A stretch of DNA of 64,000 nucleotides, from assembly GCA_049966155.1 (NCBI GenBank), contig JBMFVE010000002.1, positions 310,001 through 374,000 on the forward strand. Reading direction: 5' to 3'. Shown in pieces: positions 35,702 through 46,031 of this stretch; position 1 is the stretch's first letter, and every line of letters starts with the position of its first letter. The notes under the pieces were generated by a model. It was not told where the DNA came from and did not search any database. It worked only from the letters and a program-made list of their open reading frames with translations. The position numbers and the translations under genes were made by a program. The DNA comes from JBMFVE01 sp049966155 (lineage in GTDB: Bacteria; Bacteroidota; Ignavibacteria; Kryptoniales; JAKASW01).

Positions 35702-37681
35702 TTAAACCCCTGACGAACCCCCGCCAATGAGTTGAAGTATGCTTTTCAATATAATTTCCATGTCAAGAGCTAACGACTGATTTTTTGCATAATAAATGTA
35801 GAGTTTTTCGACCTCCTCATCAGAAAGGTAATGACCCCTGTTTAACTGAACCACACCGGTTAAACCAAATTTTCCAAACAAATTGCTGTCACCTACTGGA
35901 TAATATTCAGATCTTCCGACAACCGACCATTCACCTCTTAAAATAAGTGGAAGTTTAACATAGATTCGGTGCAAACGTGAATTTCTTCCGGAAAATGTCG
36001 CCGGGGAAAGCAATATTAAACCAACAGAAGCAAACACGACATCAAACATGCGCTTTAAAGTTCTGTTAAATGAGTTGTTGAGTTTGTATTCTATATTGAC
36101 GAAAGGAATATCACTCAGTCCATCCACCTGAGTCTTACCAATTATAACATCCAGTGTATCCGGGACAAGTTTAAAATTAACAGAAGAAGTCTGAGAGCGG
36201 CCAACTGCCTGCAAAATTTGCGAATAAGAAATCTTTGAAGATGCAAATATCACGTCTTCAATTCGCCAATCCCTGATTATTGCCGGCAAATCACCCAAAC
36301 TTCCGAGAACTCTAATGCCCAGAATATGATCGAAATCAGAATGCTCTTCACTAATAACCCCTATTATTTCATACCCCATGCTGAACTTCCCACGGATTTT
36401 CCTGATAAGATCTATCGCCCTGGCATCCGACCCTACAATAGCCGTACGCCTGCCAAAAGCAGGATGCTTTACAGCACGGAGAGATGTCATTGTCTGATAA
36501 AGCAGTCGCCATCCCGGGATGAGAATAAACATAATTAAACTGGCTACAAGAATAATAAATCGAGAAAAGGCAAACTGTTTAAAAAAATATGTAAACGACG
36601 ATAAGACCAGGAAAGTTAAAAAAGTTGTCAGCCCGGAATATCTCAACGAAAATCTGTTCTCCCGATATATCCCCAGCCCATTTCCAATCAACAGCAATAC
36701 GAGTGCAGGCATTATATAAAAATAAGGCACAGCATAATGAGGAATTGCAAATATTTTGCCAGTTCTCAGGTATTCACCAAAAATAATCGACGTTATACTG
36801 ATAGTAAAATCAGCCAGCACCGGAATCGCCCTGACAAGCCATTCCGTCACAGTTTTCGTTAGCTTCACTCCCATTATGCCAGCTTTAAGTAAACCCGACA
36901 GAGGGGAACGTTTTCCGTACCTTTTGTCGACAAATATTCTCATTGCTCTATAAAATTCAAGAGTTCGGTTAATTCTACTCCTTCGTGTGCTCTGCCCTTT
37001 GAAATGAATAATACTTGTCGATGGATTGTAATAAACGCGATAGCCCGCTTGTTTTATCTTATAACACAAATCAAGATCTTCTCCATACATGAAATAATCT
37101 TCGTCAAATCCTCCAACTTCTTCAAAAATCCTGCGTGGAATAAACATAAAGCTGCCGCTAATTGCGTCCACCTCATGGACATTATCCTCATCAAGATAGG
37201 TCAGGTTATACTGCCCAAAAATTTTACTCCGCGGAAACAAAGAGCTCAGACCGGATATCTTTGTAAAAGCAACCCATGGTGTTGGAAAACTCCTGCGACA
37301 CGCTCTTTGGAGTGTGCCGTCAGCATTCAATATCCTGCAACCTGCTGCACCCGCATCGGGAAATGCCTTCATAAAGCTTAACATCTCTTTCACTGTGTTT
37401 TCTTCTACAACAGCATCCGGGTTAATCAACAGGAGATGGTCACCATGTGCAATGCGAGCAGCCTGATTATTGGCTTTTCCAAAACCAAGATTCGACCTGT
37501 TTTCAATAATTGTTAATTCCGGGTAAGTTTTCCTCAAGTACGCAACCGTCTCGTCTTCAGAAGCATTATCAACAACAATGATTTCAGAATCTATCCCCAT
37601 TAAAGCAAGCTTCAGGGACTTTAACAGGTTTGCAAGAAACTCCCTGACATTATAACTTACCACTATAACTGAAACCTGCAT
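35702..37681 (-). CDS. GT2 glycosyltransferase fused to a degenerate phosphoglycosyl transferase
   Basis: 659 residues. The first 260 are a GT2/rhamnosyltransferase-like domain (VSVIVVSYN, VVDNASED, LLINPDAV as the metal-binding DxD region, MYGEDLDLCYK as catalytic region). Residues 300-390 have four TM helices, 400-520 a nucleotide-binding-like domain (TAIVGSDARAIDLIRKI), and the end resembles a WbaP/WcaJ catalytic domain (RMFDVVFASVGLILLSPA, then GLTGVVQLNRGHYL and LDMEIILKSI). The middle of that domain is missing: no KFRSM, no DE dyad, and SLVGPRP is VVGRSEY. Thus the glycosyltransferase half should work and the second half should not transfer phosphosugar. Confidence 0.82.
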   Translation of the reverse strand: MQVSVIVVSYNVREFLANLLKSLKLALMGIDSEIIVVDNASEDETVAYLRKTYPELTIIENRSNLGFGKANNQAARIAHGDHLLLINPDAVVEENTVKEMLSFMKAFPDAGAAGCRILNADGTLQRACRRSFPTPWVAFTKISGLSSLFPRSKIFGQYNLTYLDEDNVHEVDAISGSFMFIPRRIFEEVGGFDEDYFMYGEDLDLCYKIKQAGYRVYYNPSTSIIHFKGQSTRRSRINRTLEFYRAMRIFVDKRYGKRSPLSGLLKAGIMGVKLTKTVTEWLVRAIPVLADFTISITSIIFGEYLRTGKIFAIPHYAVPYFYIMPALVLLLIGNGLGIYRENRFSLRYSGLTTFLTFLVLSSFTYFFKQFAFSRFIILVASLIMFILIPGWRLLYQTMTSLRAVKHPAFGRRTAIVGSDARAIDLIRKIRGKFSMGYEIIGVISEEHSDFDHILGIRVLGSLGDLPAIIRDWRIEDVIFASSKISYSQILQAVGRSQTSSVNFKLVPDTLDVIIGKTQVDGLSDIPFVNIEYKLNNSFNRTLKRMFDVVFASVGLILLSPATFSGRNSRLHRIYVKLPLILRGEWSVVGRSEYYPVGDSNLFGKFGLTGVVQLNRGHYLSDEEVEKLYIYYAKNQSLALDMEIILKSILQLIGGGSSGV

Positions 37682-37690
37682 ACGGACTTC

Positions 37691-38413
37691 TCATTGTGAT
37701 TTTAAAAATCTGAAAATCCTACCTATTCCAAGAATAAGGACAATTTTCACAGCCTCAAACACAATTTTTTTTGACATCTTGCTTACCCCAACCCTTCTTT
37801 CTGTAAATACAATTGGCACTTCTTTTATCTTAAGTCCCTTTCTAAAAGCACGCACATTCATTTCAACCTGAAATGCATAACCGTTTGAGCGTACGGATTC
37901 GAGATTAACTTTCTTTAAAGCATCAATTTTAAATGCTTTGAATCCGCTTGTCATATCACAAACAGGAACACCAGTTACATATCTTGCAAACAAATTACCT
38001 GCATAACTTAGCAAAAGTCTTTTCATGGGCCAGTTTAACACAGATACGCCAGAAGCATATCGGGATCCGACCACTACATCAGCATCATTTAGAGCTTTGT
38101 GGAACTTAACAATATCTTTTGGATCGTGGGAGAAATCGGCATCCATCTCGATAACACAATCGTAACCATGCTCCATTGCATACCTGAATCCCGTAACATA
38201 TGCTGTTCCCAGTCCATTTTTCTTCGTGCGACAAATTAGATGCAAACGCTTCTCGGTTCTTGACAGATCCTCGACTATATTGGCAGTACCATCAGGAGAA
38301 TTATCGTCAACAATAAGAATATCAATTTCCAAAGATACCTCCAGCACTCCCTTTATAATTGCCTCTATATTTCCCGCTTCATTATAGGTTGGAATAATGA
38401 CTAATGTGCGCAT
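37691..38413 (-). CDS. polyprenol-phosphate mannose synthase-like GT2
   Basis: 240 residues with the DPM1 pattern: IIPTYNEAGNI at the start, IVDDNSPDGT (nucleotide binding), MDADFSHDP (DxD metal site), SRYASG and SGFKAF. It should move a sugar from an NDP-sugar or GDP-mannose to polyprenyl phosphate. There is no C-terminal GtrA or membrane domain, so it is the soluble short form. It lies 9 bases before the GT2 fusion gene. Confidence 0.88.
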   Translation of the reverse strand: MRTLVIIPTYNEAGNIEAIIKGVLEVSLEIDILIVDDNSPDGTANIVEDLSRTEKRLHLICRTKKNGLGTAYVTGFRYAMEHGYDCVIEMDADFSHDPKDIVKFHKALNDADVVVGSRYASGVSVLNWPMKRLLLSYAGNLFARYVTGVPVCDMTSGFKAFKIDALKKVNLESVRSNGYAFQVEMNVRAFRKGLKIKEVPIVFTERRVGVSKMSKKIVFEAVKIVLILGIGRIFRFLKSQ

Positions 38414-38490
38414 TCAAATTTCCTTTGATTTTATCGGTAAAATTATCCCGACATTAAAATAACTGGAACTCATACGTACAGCTGCTATTT

Positions 38491-39906
38491 TCAAGTGTGC
38501 CCCTTCCCCATCAATATGTGTGAGAGGGTGTTCAATATGATCTTAAAATCCAGCCGAAGAGACATGTTCTCTATATAAAAAAGATCATATTGTAGTTTAA
38601 TCTTTACATCTTCAATATTTTGATCATACTTATGTTTCACCTGCGCCCATCCCGTGATGCCTGGCTTTACCTTAAGGCGCCTTTTGTAAAGAGGAATTTC
38701 TTCTGAAAGCTGTTCAACAAAATATGGTCTTTCAGGGCGAGGTCCAACCAGGCTCATATCTCCTTTAAGTACATTAAAAAATTGTGGAATTTCATCAATG
38801 TGAAGTTTCCTTATAATTCGCCCAACCCTTGTAACGCGAGGATCATCTTTGTCTGCCCATGTCGGACCGGTAAACTGCTCGGCATTTTCATACATTGATC
38901 TAAATTTGTAAAGAACAAAAGGTTTGCCATCCTTACCGAGCCGCTCCTGTTTATAAATTACCGATCCTTTCGAATCAAGTTTGACCGCAAGTGCTGTCAA
39001 AAGCCAGAACGGAAGTCCAATGAGGAGGACTATCAATGAAAAAAGGAAATCAAGAGTTCGTTTCGTAGCTTCCTCCCAGGGCTGCATAAGTTGAGGCATG
39101 ACCTCAATAAGGGGGAAGCCGTAAACCTGACTTACACGCGCCTGACCCGAAATCGCATCATGAAGATCAGGTACCATCTTAACACCGACGTCTGTTCCAT
39201 TTATCTGGCTCAACACGTTAAATAGCGACTCGCGTTCACCCTCTTCAAGCGCTACGATTATTTCTGCTGCACCCGTTGACCTCACAGCATCATCAAGGCG
39301 TGTAATCGTCCCCATATAAGGTGCAGGCAGCTGAGTTTCAACTGTTGGTAAAGTTCCAACAAACCCAACAGGTCTGTATCCAAGAGCCTTGTATTTCAAT
39401 ATCAGATTGTGCACTTCTATTGCACGCTTACCGGTGCCAACTATCAAAGCATCGTGCAAACCAATCCCCTTAATCAGTAAGTCTCGCTGGACTGTCCTGA
39501 TCACTATACGAGCTCCCCCTGCGAAAATTACAACCAGAGACCAGTAAATTATGATTAGAGCCCTAATATGAGGGATATGGCCGCTTGCTGCCTCATCGAA
39601 AAAGATAGCAAAAAAAATAATTACCACTCCGACAGCAGATACTTTTGATACGCTTATAAATTCATCAAACCTCGAGTGCAAATGTGAGTAACGATAAAGT
39701 CCCCAGAACCAGAACAAAAGTACAAAGAATAAAGAAAGGGAAATTGTCGGCCCCCAGAAATCCGGGACTGTTACAATCCGAAACAATCCACTGCGAACGC
39801 GAATGTAGTAGTAAAGGGCATTTGCCAGAGAAATTGAGACAAAATCTACAAAGATCAGAAGAATGGGCTCACTCTGTATTCCAGTCAATCTCTTCGTACT
39901 TCCCAC
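38491..39906 (-). CDS. undecaprenyl-phosphate sugar-1-phosphate transferase (WbaP/WcaJ type)
   Basis: 471 residues: four N-terminal TM helices, a CoA-binding-like domain (about 150-270, ALIVGTGKRAIE), then the catalytic domain with RTLDFLFSLIVLLIGLP as re-entrant helix, KFRSM, LHIDEIPQFFNVLKGDMSL (catalytic DE) and VGPRPE, ending GITGWAQV. This is the enzyme that starts the repeat unit on the lipid carrier. Start is GTG with AGGA six bases ahead, overlapping the upstream gene. It is intact, unlike the related domain at 35702. Confidence 0.93.
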   Translation of the reverse strand: MGSTKRLTGIQSEPILLIFVDFVSISLANALYYYIRVRSGLFRIVTVPDFWGPTISLSLFFVLLFWFWGLYRYSHLHSRFDEFISVSKVSAVGVVIIFFAIFFDEAASGHIPHIRALIIIYWSLVVIFAGGARIVIRTVQRDLLIKGIGLHDALIVGTGKRAIEVHNLILKYKALGYRPVGFVGTLPTVETQLPAPYMGTITRLDDAVRSTGAAEIIVALEEGERESLFNVLSQINGTDVGVKMVPDLHDAISGQARVSQVYGFPLIEVMPQLMQPWEEATKRTLDFLFSLIVLLIGLPFWLLTALAVKLDSKGSVIYKQERLGKDGKPFVLYKFRSMYENAEQFTGPTWADKDDPRVTRVGRIIRKLHIDEIPQFFNVLKGDMSLVGPRPERPYFVEQLSEEIPLYKRRLKVKPGITGWAQVKHKYDQNIEDVKIKLQYDLFYIENMSLRLDFKIILNTLSHILMGKGHT

Positions 39907-41033
39907 TTCGTTTCCTGTATTTTTAAAACCTTTTTTAAAAAACCTATAAGTAAAGCAGCGTTGACAGAAACAAAATACCCAATTTGTGCAAAAATTGGTA
40001 TACTTATATCAAATAACGATCCAGCAACTCCAATTAAGCCAATACAGTAAAAAGCTATTTGTGCAATTATCATGTAACACCAGAATTTAGAACCAGAATA
40101 AAGCAACGCTGCGTTGAGAAGAAAAATGAGAATCATTAAATGTGGAGTGAACCATCTCAATACTTTGTGAGACCATACTCCGTAAGCAACAAAACGACGG
40201 CGAGGACTTAGAAAATTTTTTATAAGCCTTAAGGCATTGAAGTCCTGTGCGCCAATCCGCACTTTTCGTGAAAACTCTCTTCTAAAGTTACTCACTTCTT
40301 CAAATGCTATTGCATTGCGTTCATACACAAATTTGTACCCCTGCCCAATTACTCTCATAGGTAATACAAAATCGTCTGCAATGGGGAAATTTGTTTCGAA
40401 CCGGACAAAACATTCTTTTCGAATCGCATATATGCCACCATTGGCACCTATCGTGGCTCCCATCATACCCTCCATTTCCTTGAGCTTACTTTCGAACATC
40501 CAATATGATGGTTCTAACTTCTGTTTACTGGACTTCAGCAATAACCTGCCGCAAACTCCCCCTATATGTGGATCTCTGAAATGCTGACAGAGCTGCAAAA
40601 CTGCGTCAGCTTCAAAAATTGTATTAGCATCGGTAAATATGAGAATCTCCCCGGTGGCATAAACAACCAGATCATTTAGCACTGCCACCTTTCCGCGATT
40701 TTCCGGATACTCAAATAGTCGGATTTGCGCAGATTTAGATGCCCTTATGAGCTCGGCAGTCCGGTCTTTAGCTCCATCAACACCTATAAGAAACTCAATC
40801 TTCCCGGCGGGATAATTTATTTGCTTCAGGTTAGAAAGCTTCGTTTCTATAAGGGCCTCTTCATTATAAGCTGAAATGAGAACGGATACTTTTGGTAAAT
40901 CGTAATCCAGGACTTTTTGCTCAGACAATCTACCCTTTCGTGTTATTATTAAAAGTGACAGCGGGTAAATAAAATATGTATGAACCAATACAGCTATCGA
41001 TATCCAGAAAAGTAATTGTAGCAGAAATATCAT
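39885..41033 (-). CDS. membrane-anchored GT2 glycosyltransferase
   Basis: 382 residues: one N-terminal TM helix, a GT2 domain (VLISAYNEEALI, IGVDGAKDRT, IFTDANTIFE as DxD, ADDFVLP as catalytic ED-like site, RKVRIGAQD) and three C-terminal TM helices. The layout resembles processive or lipid-linked glycosyltransferases. Acceptor and donor unknown. ATGA overlap with the upstream glycosyltransferase. Confidence 0.87.
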   Translation of the reverse strand: MIFLLQLLFWISIAVLVHTYFIYPLSLLIITRKGRLSEQKVLDYDLPKVSVLISAYNEEALIETKLSNLKQINYPAGKIEFLIGVDGAKDRTAELIRASKSAQIRLFEYPENRGKVAVLNDLVVYATGEILIFTDANTIFEADAVLQLCQHFRDPHIGGVCGRLLLKSSKQKLEPSYWMFESKLKEMEGMMGATIGANGGIYAIRKECFVRFETNFPIADDFVLPMRVIGQGYKFVYERNAIAFEEVSNFRREFSRKVRIGAQDFNALRLIKNFLSPRRRFVAYGVWSHKVLRWFTPHLMILIFLLNAALLYSGSKFWCYMIIAQIAFYCIGLIGVAGSLFDISIPIFAQIGYFVSVNAALLIGFLKKVLKIQETKWEVRRD

Positions 41034-42211
41034 TTTCCCTCAATCAATTCCATATAAAGATTATAAAACTGTTGACCTACCGCTTCAGCAGAGTATTTGG
41101 TTGCTACCAATCGTTGAGCCTGGAGCCCTATCCTGGCACATTCCTCAGGAGAACTAAGGAGCTGAGTAATGGCTGCAGCCATATCTTCAGGGTCGTCACA
41201 AAGTATGGCGTGTTTTCCATTTATTAACCCGATTCCTTCTGCTCCGAGGCGGGTCGACACCACAGCAAAACCCAGTGCCATTAATTCAAGCATCTTAATT
41301 CTGATGCCGGAACCAATCCTGAGTGGTATTACTGCTATGGATGATAACTTCCGTAATTCCCTTAAATCATTCACAAACCCGACCACTTTGAAAGCATCTG
41401 TTCTCACCAAATGCGCTGCTTTTTCAGTTCCCTTGCCTGCCACTATAGTCTGCACTTCTGGAACAACCCTGGAGATCTTTGGAAAAACTTCTGAAAGATA
41501 AAAGGAGAAGCTATCCCTGTTGGGAGCCCAATCATAGTTCGTAAAGAACAAAATCTTTCCCGGTACAAATTGATTGTCGGTGCTGACAGCCTGGATATTC
41601 ACACCCGCCGGAATAACTGTTGATTTAATCATTGGACAAATATTCCGTAGTTTCCGATCATCCTCTTCACTGATTGGTATGACCATATCAAACTGACGGA
41701 CTGCCCATGCCTCATAATCTACGAGCCGCCTGTATTGAAGCTGTCCGTACAACGACAGCAAAGGGTTTCTTGTAAACTCGACGTATTTGCGCATAATCTC
41801 CGACTCAAAGTTATGCTCGCGCAATACAATTGTTGCTCCACAGTATTTCTTAAGTTCAATACCATAACGAGCCATATGTAAATGATCTACATGCACCGCA
41901 TCGAACTTCTCCCTCTGTATCAAAAGCTTTAGAAGCTTTAATGCCTCAAATGAAAAATATTTTGATATATTATAAGGGCTTGAAGTGAATAAATTTGTAA
42001 TCACTCCACTGATTTTGTTTTTTGGATTAACAGGGAGAGGGTAAACTGGAACATTTAGGAATTGATTTGCCTTCGTAGAAGAAATTTCAGGAGCTGCAAG
42101 GTGAACTTCGACACCCCTCTTCAGCAATCCTTCCGTGATGATATAGATGCTCAATTTACTTCCATCGTCAATCGGCCAGGGTATTTTCGGAGCAATTTGA
42201 AGGATCTTCAT
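41030..42211 (-). CDS. GT4-family glycosyltransferase
   Basis: 393 residues in a GT-B fold: N-terminal domain starting MKILQIAPKIPWPIDDGSK with the glycine/donor-binding loop, and C-terminal domain with VVGFVNDLRELRKLSSIAVIPL and the E-x7-E-like GSGIRIKMLELMALG. This is the group often annotated as PEP-CTERM/exosortase-type or WsaF-like sugar transferases. Substrate unknown. It ends in an overlap with the GT2 gene. Confidence 0.87.
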   Translation of the reverse strand: MKILQIAPKIPWPIDDGSKLSIYIITEGLLKRGVEVHLAAPEISSTKANQFLNVPVYPLPVNPKNKISGVITNLFTSSPYNISKYFSFEALKLLKLLIQREKFDAVHVDHLHMARYGIELKKYCGATIVLREHNFESEIMRKYVEFTRNPLLSLYGQLQYRRLVDYEAWAVRQFDMVIPISEEDDRKLRNICPMIKSTVIPAGVNIQAVSTDNQFVPGKILFFTNYDWAPNRDSFSFYLSEVFPKISRVVPEVQTIVAGKGTEKAAHLVRTDAFKVVGFVNDLRELRKLSSIAVIPLRIGSGIRIKMLELMALGFAVVSTRLGAEGIGLINGKHAILCDDPEDMAAAITQLLSSPEECARIGLQAQRLVATKYSAEAVGQQFYNLYMELIEGK

Positions 42212-42220
42212 AATTTCAAA

Positions 42221-43396
42221 TTAGTCCAATAATCCGTTATCATGAAATATTTTATCCAATGATAGGAAGAAATTGCTTTTCTTGAACCTGGTAATACTTT
42301 CCTGTAATTGAATAGATACCTTTTTCCGCTCGTCATCGTTTTCAAGTAAGTATAAAATCTTTCTAACAAGATCATTACCATCCTGATATCGTAGAACATC
42401 GTTCGTCACAATTTCTTTAACTCCACCAGAGTCGTGGACGAATGGCAAACAGCCCGACTGAAGAGCTTCGAGAACGGATATACCAAAATGTTCAAAAATC
42501 CTTCCATGTAGATAAAACTTACTGCTTTCAAGCTCCTTCAAAAGAGCCCTGTCATCAGCGTTGTATATAATCCTGATATTAAGCCGACGCCTGTGCACCT
42601 CTCTCTCTACGATGTTCTTAATCTGTGCATCAGATACCCTTCCAATAATGGAAAAAGCCGCATCGGGAAAACTGCTGGCAATAGTACCAAACAAATCGAG
42701 AACACGCATGAGATCTTTGTCGGGGGCTATCCTCCCGACGCTTACAAACCTGAACTCCCTTGATTCCCATTGTGGAAATTCCAGTTTGACATTATCGGCA
42801 ACAAATCCGGGATAAATAACTGTGCTTTCAATGTTATAAACAGACTTTATTATTTCGCTTATAAAACGGGAATTTGTTGCAGTCACATTTCTTCTAAATC
42901 CTTCGACTGTATCACCAGACACCCTCGTCACAATGACGTCGTATGTCTTTTTCAAAATGTCGAACCTATCAATGACACTTTCCTTCCCTATAAAGTGGTA
43001 CGCCTTAAGAACTGACCGATTTGCAAAGGATGGATGGTGAATATATTGAAACCCCTTCTTCCCAAAATCAATCTCATTATATGTACTGACACATATGTCA
43101 TATTGTTTACAGAAACTCCTGGCACTCCTATGCAAAAAGGCAAGTTTCAAAAGCTCTATGCTACTCTTTGCGAATTTAACGAAGTTCGGGCTATACGCTT
43201 CCTTGAATGCCAACCGTGATCCGGGTTTGTCGCCCAGACCGAGCGTCAATACGCCTTCCTTTGCATGACTGTCAAGGGATAAAACTGTCACAGTCAGGTC
43301 GGGGCGACTCAGTAACCACTCTATTATTTTTGCTGAAACCAATTCCGCCCCTCCGAGGACCCTATACTGGGGGTGAACAACTAAAACACTCTTCAC
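42221..43396 (-). CDS. GT4-family glycosyltransferase (ALG11-like)
   Basis: 391 residues; GT-B fold with VVHPQYRVLGGAELVSAKII at the start and VSVGRIAPDKDLMRVLDLF, FYLHGRIFEHFGISVLEALQSG (donor-binding E-x7-E) in the C-terminal half. The start is a GTG with no clear ribosome binding site. Nine bases separate it from the following gene. Sugar specificity unknown. Confidence 0.87.
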   Translation of the reverse strand: MKSVLVVHPQYRVLGGAELVSAKIIEWLLSRPDLTVTVLSLDSHAKEGVLTLGLGDKPGSRLAFKEAYSPNFVKFAKSSIELLKLAFLHRSARSFCKQYDICVSTYNEIDFGKKGFQYIHHPSFANRSVLKAYHFIGKESVIDRFDILKKTYDVIVTRVSGDTVEGFRRNVTATNSRFISEIIKSVYNIESTVIYPGFVADNVKLEFPQWESREFRFVSVGRIAPDKDLMRVLDLFGTIASSFPDAAFSIIGRVSDAQIKNIVEREVHRRRLNIRIIYNADDRALLKELESSKFYLHGRIFEHFGISVLEALQSGCLPFVHDSGGVKEIVTNDVLRYQDGNDLVRKILYLLENDDERKKVSIQLQESITRFKKSNFFLSLDKIFHDNGLLD

Positions 43397-43434
43397 TTTT
43401 TAAATGCAAAATTTGAAATTTTTAAGATTTAACA

Positions 43435-44571
43435 TCATAGCTCATTTAGCATTGAATACAACCTGTCGGCAAATCTTTCAGCCGAGAATTCCTTTGACCG
43501 AAGCAATCCCCTCCTTGAAAAGTCAATTCTCAAGGCTTTATCGGATTCGAGCTTTCCAATTGCTCTGGCTAATGACACAGGATCTCCCTCATTGAATACA
43601 ATACCAGCATCACCAATAACCTCCGGAATCGCACCTGATGAGGAACCAATAACCGGCACCCCGCAGGACATAGCCTCCACAAGAACTCTACCAAACTGTT
43701 CCTTCCATCTCTTGGTTGTAAGCGACGGCAGGACGAGAACGTCCAGCTTTCTAATAATGAGCCTGGCCTTATATGGGTCAACAGCTGATATAAAGCTCAC
43801 TCTTTGAGAAATTCCAAGATCCACCGCAATGGTTTTCAGTCGATCTTCAAATGGTCCACTGCCGACAATTACTAATCCAATTTCTTTATTGCAAATTGAA
43901 ATCGCCTTAAGAAGAGTGTCTATCCCCTTCATTTCTAAAAGACGTCCGACATATCCTACAACAAATCGACCCACGGACGGCAATTGAATTCCATCAATAT
44001 CAGCGGAAGAGTTTATCCTGTCGGCTCCGTTTAAATCCACTCCAAAATATAGTTTCCTCACTTCAGTATCGTAAGCGCTTCTAAAATACTCCTCCCCCTC
44101 TCTGTTTGCAGTCAAAAGCAAATTGGCCTGCTTCAGGACAATTCTCTCTATAATACCATATAGAAGCCTTGGCCTGTAGGGGTAATACCTCCCTTTAGCT
44201 AAATTATCCCAGCTGTATAAAATTAACTTTGCACTTCTCGCGTAAAGTCTCCTGAGTGCAGTTATTTGCAGGGCAAAAAGGCTAAAAGGTTCCTCAAAAC
44301 CAATTATCACTTCAGGTTTAAATTTTCTAATTTCCTTTGCGAGTCCACGAAGATAAAACGACCTATTTTCAAATCCAGGCCAAACAACCGGTAGCGACCT
44401 CACAGGAAATGAAGGCTTGAAGTCCTCCGGTAAGCTGCACATTCTGAAGTTCTCCATCCACCTGGATGGGAAAACCGCTCTCAACTCAACATTTGATTTT
44501 GAACTTAAAATCTCCCACTTTTTATAGTTAACAGGCTCAACAAGGTTTTTGTCAATCAAAAGAATCCTCAT
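43435..44571 (-). CDS. GT4-family glycosyltransferase
   Basis: 378 residues; GT-B fold with ILYSWDNLAKG-type acceptor region, FVVGYVGRLLEMKGIDTLLKA and EQFGRVLVEAMSCGVPVIGSSSGAIPEV as donor-binding site. Start overlaps the flippase stop by four bases. One of four glycosyltransferases that probably build the repeat unit. Confidence 0.9.
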   Translation of the reverse strand: MRILLIDKNLVEPVNYKKWEILSSKSNVELRAVFPSRWMENFRMCSLPEDFKPSFPVRSLPVVWPGFENRSFYLRGLAKEIRKFKPEVIIGFEEPFSLFALQITALRRLYARSAKLILYSWDNLAKGRYYPYRPRLLYGIIERIVLKQANLLLTANREGEEYFRSAYDTEVRKLYFGVDLNGADRINSSADIDGIQLPSVGRFVVGYVGRLLEMKGIDTLLKAISICNKEIGLVIVGSGPFEDRLKTIAVDLGISQRVSFISAVDPYKARLIIRKLDVLVLPSLTTKRWKEQFGRVLVEAMSCGVPVIGSSSGAIPEVIGDAGIVFNEGDPVSLARAIGKLESDKALRIDFSRRGLLRSKEFSAERFADRLYSMLNEL

Positions 44572-46031
44572 GCGACAGTCCGCAAAATTTTTCGAATATC
44601 CTCAAAGCTTATGAGCTGAAGGATAAAGTAGCTTCCAACCATGATGGTTAAAGCAAATATAATTTGAACCGGAAAACCTACAAAACTCCTGAAAATGGCT
44701 ACAAACAGCCAGGCAATGAATGCCGGCAAAATTGCCTTTAAAAAGAGTAAGAAAAAGTGATACCACGGCACGGAATCCCTTATCACGTACAAATTTGAGA
44801 TAACAAGTAGTAATTCTGTAAAGATTGTGGTAGCTGAAGCTCCATTTACCGAAAATCCCTTTATAAGGAAGTAATTCATTACAAGATTAAGAGATGTGAC
44901 TGCCAAAACAAATACATTTGATATACCCTGCCTGTTAAATGCGGCAACCACTGCGCCGGCGGCAAAATTGACGCTGATTGGGATCATTGTTAGGGCTAAA
45001 ATTCCTACTGCGTTGCTTGCACCGTCATATCCGCTTCCATACAACAAAAGTGTAATTTTTTCACGAAAGATAAATATTGGGAATGAAATTAAAATTCCAA
45101 TAAACAAAAGTGCGCGAAAAGCTTCAATTAAGACCCGTTTAACCTCCTCGATATTTTCTTTGTTCCTTGAAATTACCGGATAAATGGGAGCAACTATTAT
45201 TGTTGGAAAAAGCATAAATGACTCTACCAGCCTGTAGCCAGCATTGTAAAAGCCCACAAGCTCCTCCTTACCGGTAAGTGCGCCAAGCATTAGCGTTCCC
45301 GACCTGAAATAAATAATTGTAAACATGTTCAGAATGGCGAAAGGGAGAGCAGGTTTCAAAATGTCCGACCAAAGGTAAGAAAGCCGCATTTTCAAATAAG
45401 GTTTTCCAATCCTCTTCAACAAAATCATGAATGTAAAAAAGGCCGTCAAACAGTAAGCGATTGCGTAACCAATCATATAAATACGTACGCCTGCATGTGC
45501 CACCAATATAGATCCACACACAATTATTACTGTCCCCTTCTCAAGGATTATTGAGATAGCTTCATATTTCAGAATCTCATACGCTCTGAATATGGAACGA
45601 ACATGCAGTAATAAGACGTTTGAAGTGCTGTAAACCGCAGCTATTGAAACAAGAATGATTATATTTTTGTCCATTTTCAACAAATATGCTGCGGCAATCG
45701 CTGCAAACCCACTTATGATCCCTGAAATGAGCTTTAGAAAAACAGTGTGACCTGTAAAAGTTCCGAGCTCCTCCGGATTGGTCGAGAGCTGCCTGACGGT
45801 AAGTATGTCTACTCCACCTTCAAGAATCACAGAGGCAACAGATACAAACGAAATTGCAAGCATGAACTCCCCAAATTCCGCCGCTCCGAGGATCCTTGCA
45901 GTTAAAAGAAGAAGGACAAACCAGAAAGGCTTGACAATCAGGTTGCCCACGGCCAACCAGGTGACATTTTTTAATATTGGCTGCCTTCCGCGTGGTCTGG
46001 ATGTCAGGTTTTTAAGTCCCGTTGAAATCAT
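44568..46031 (-). CDS. wzx: polysaccharide flippase, Wzx/MATE-like
   Basis: 487 residues with 12-14 predicted TM helices and the Wzx start pattern (NVTWLAVGNLIVKPFWFVL, LLTARILGAAEFGEF). It moves lipid-linked repeat units across the inner membrane. The frame is open to a GTG at 46043; the ATG at 46031 is chosen because AGGTGAT stands seven bases before it. The 190-base gap upstream separates it from the ligase gene. Confidence 0.88.
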   Translation of the reverse strand: MISTGLKNLTSRPRGRQPILKNVTWLAVGNLIVKPFWFVLLLLTARILGAAEFGEFMLAISFVSVASVILEGGVDILTVRQLSTNPEELGTFTGHTVFLKLISGIISGFAAIAAAYLLKMDKNIIILVSIAAVYSTSNVLLLHVRSIFRAYEILKYEAISIILEKGTVIIVCGSILVAHAGVRIYMIGYAIAYCLTAFFTFMILLKRIGKPYLKMRLSYLWSDILKPALPFAILNMFTIIYFRSGTLMLGALTGKEELVGFYNAGYRLVESFMLFPTIIVAPIYPVISRNKENIEEVKRVLIEAFRALLFIGILISFPIFIFREKITLLLYGSGYDGASNAVGILALTMIPISVNFAAGAVVAAFNRQGISNVFVLAVTSLNLVMNYFLIKGFSVNGASATTIFTELLLVISNLYVIRDSVPWYHFFLLFLKAILPAFIAWLFVAIFRSFVGFPVQIIFALTIMVGSYFILQLISFEDIRKILRTVA

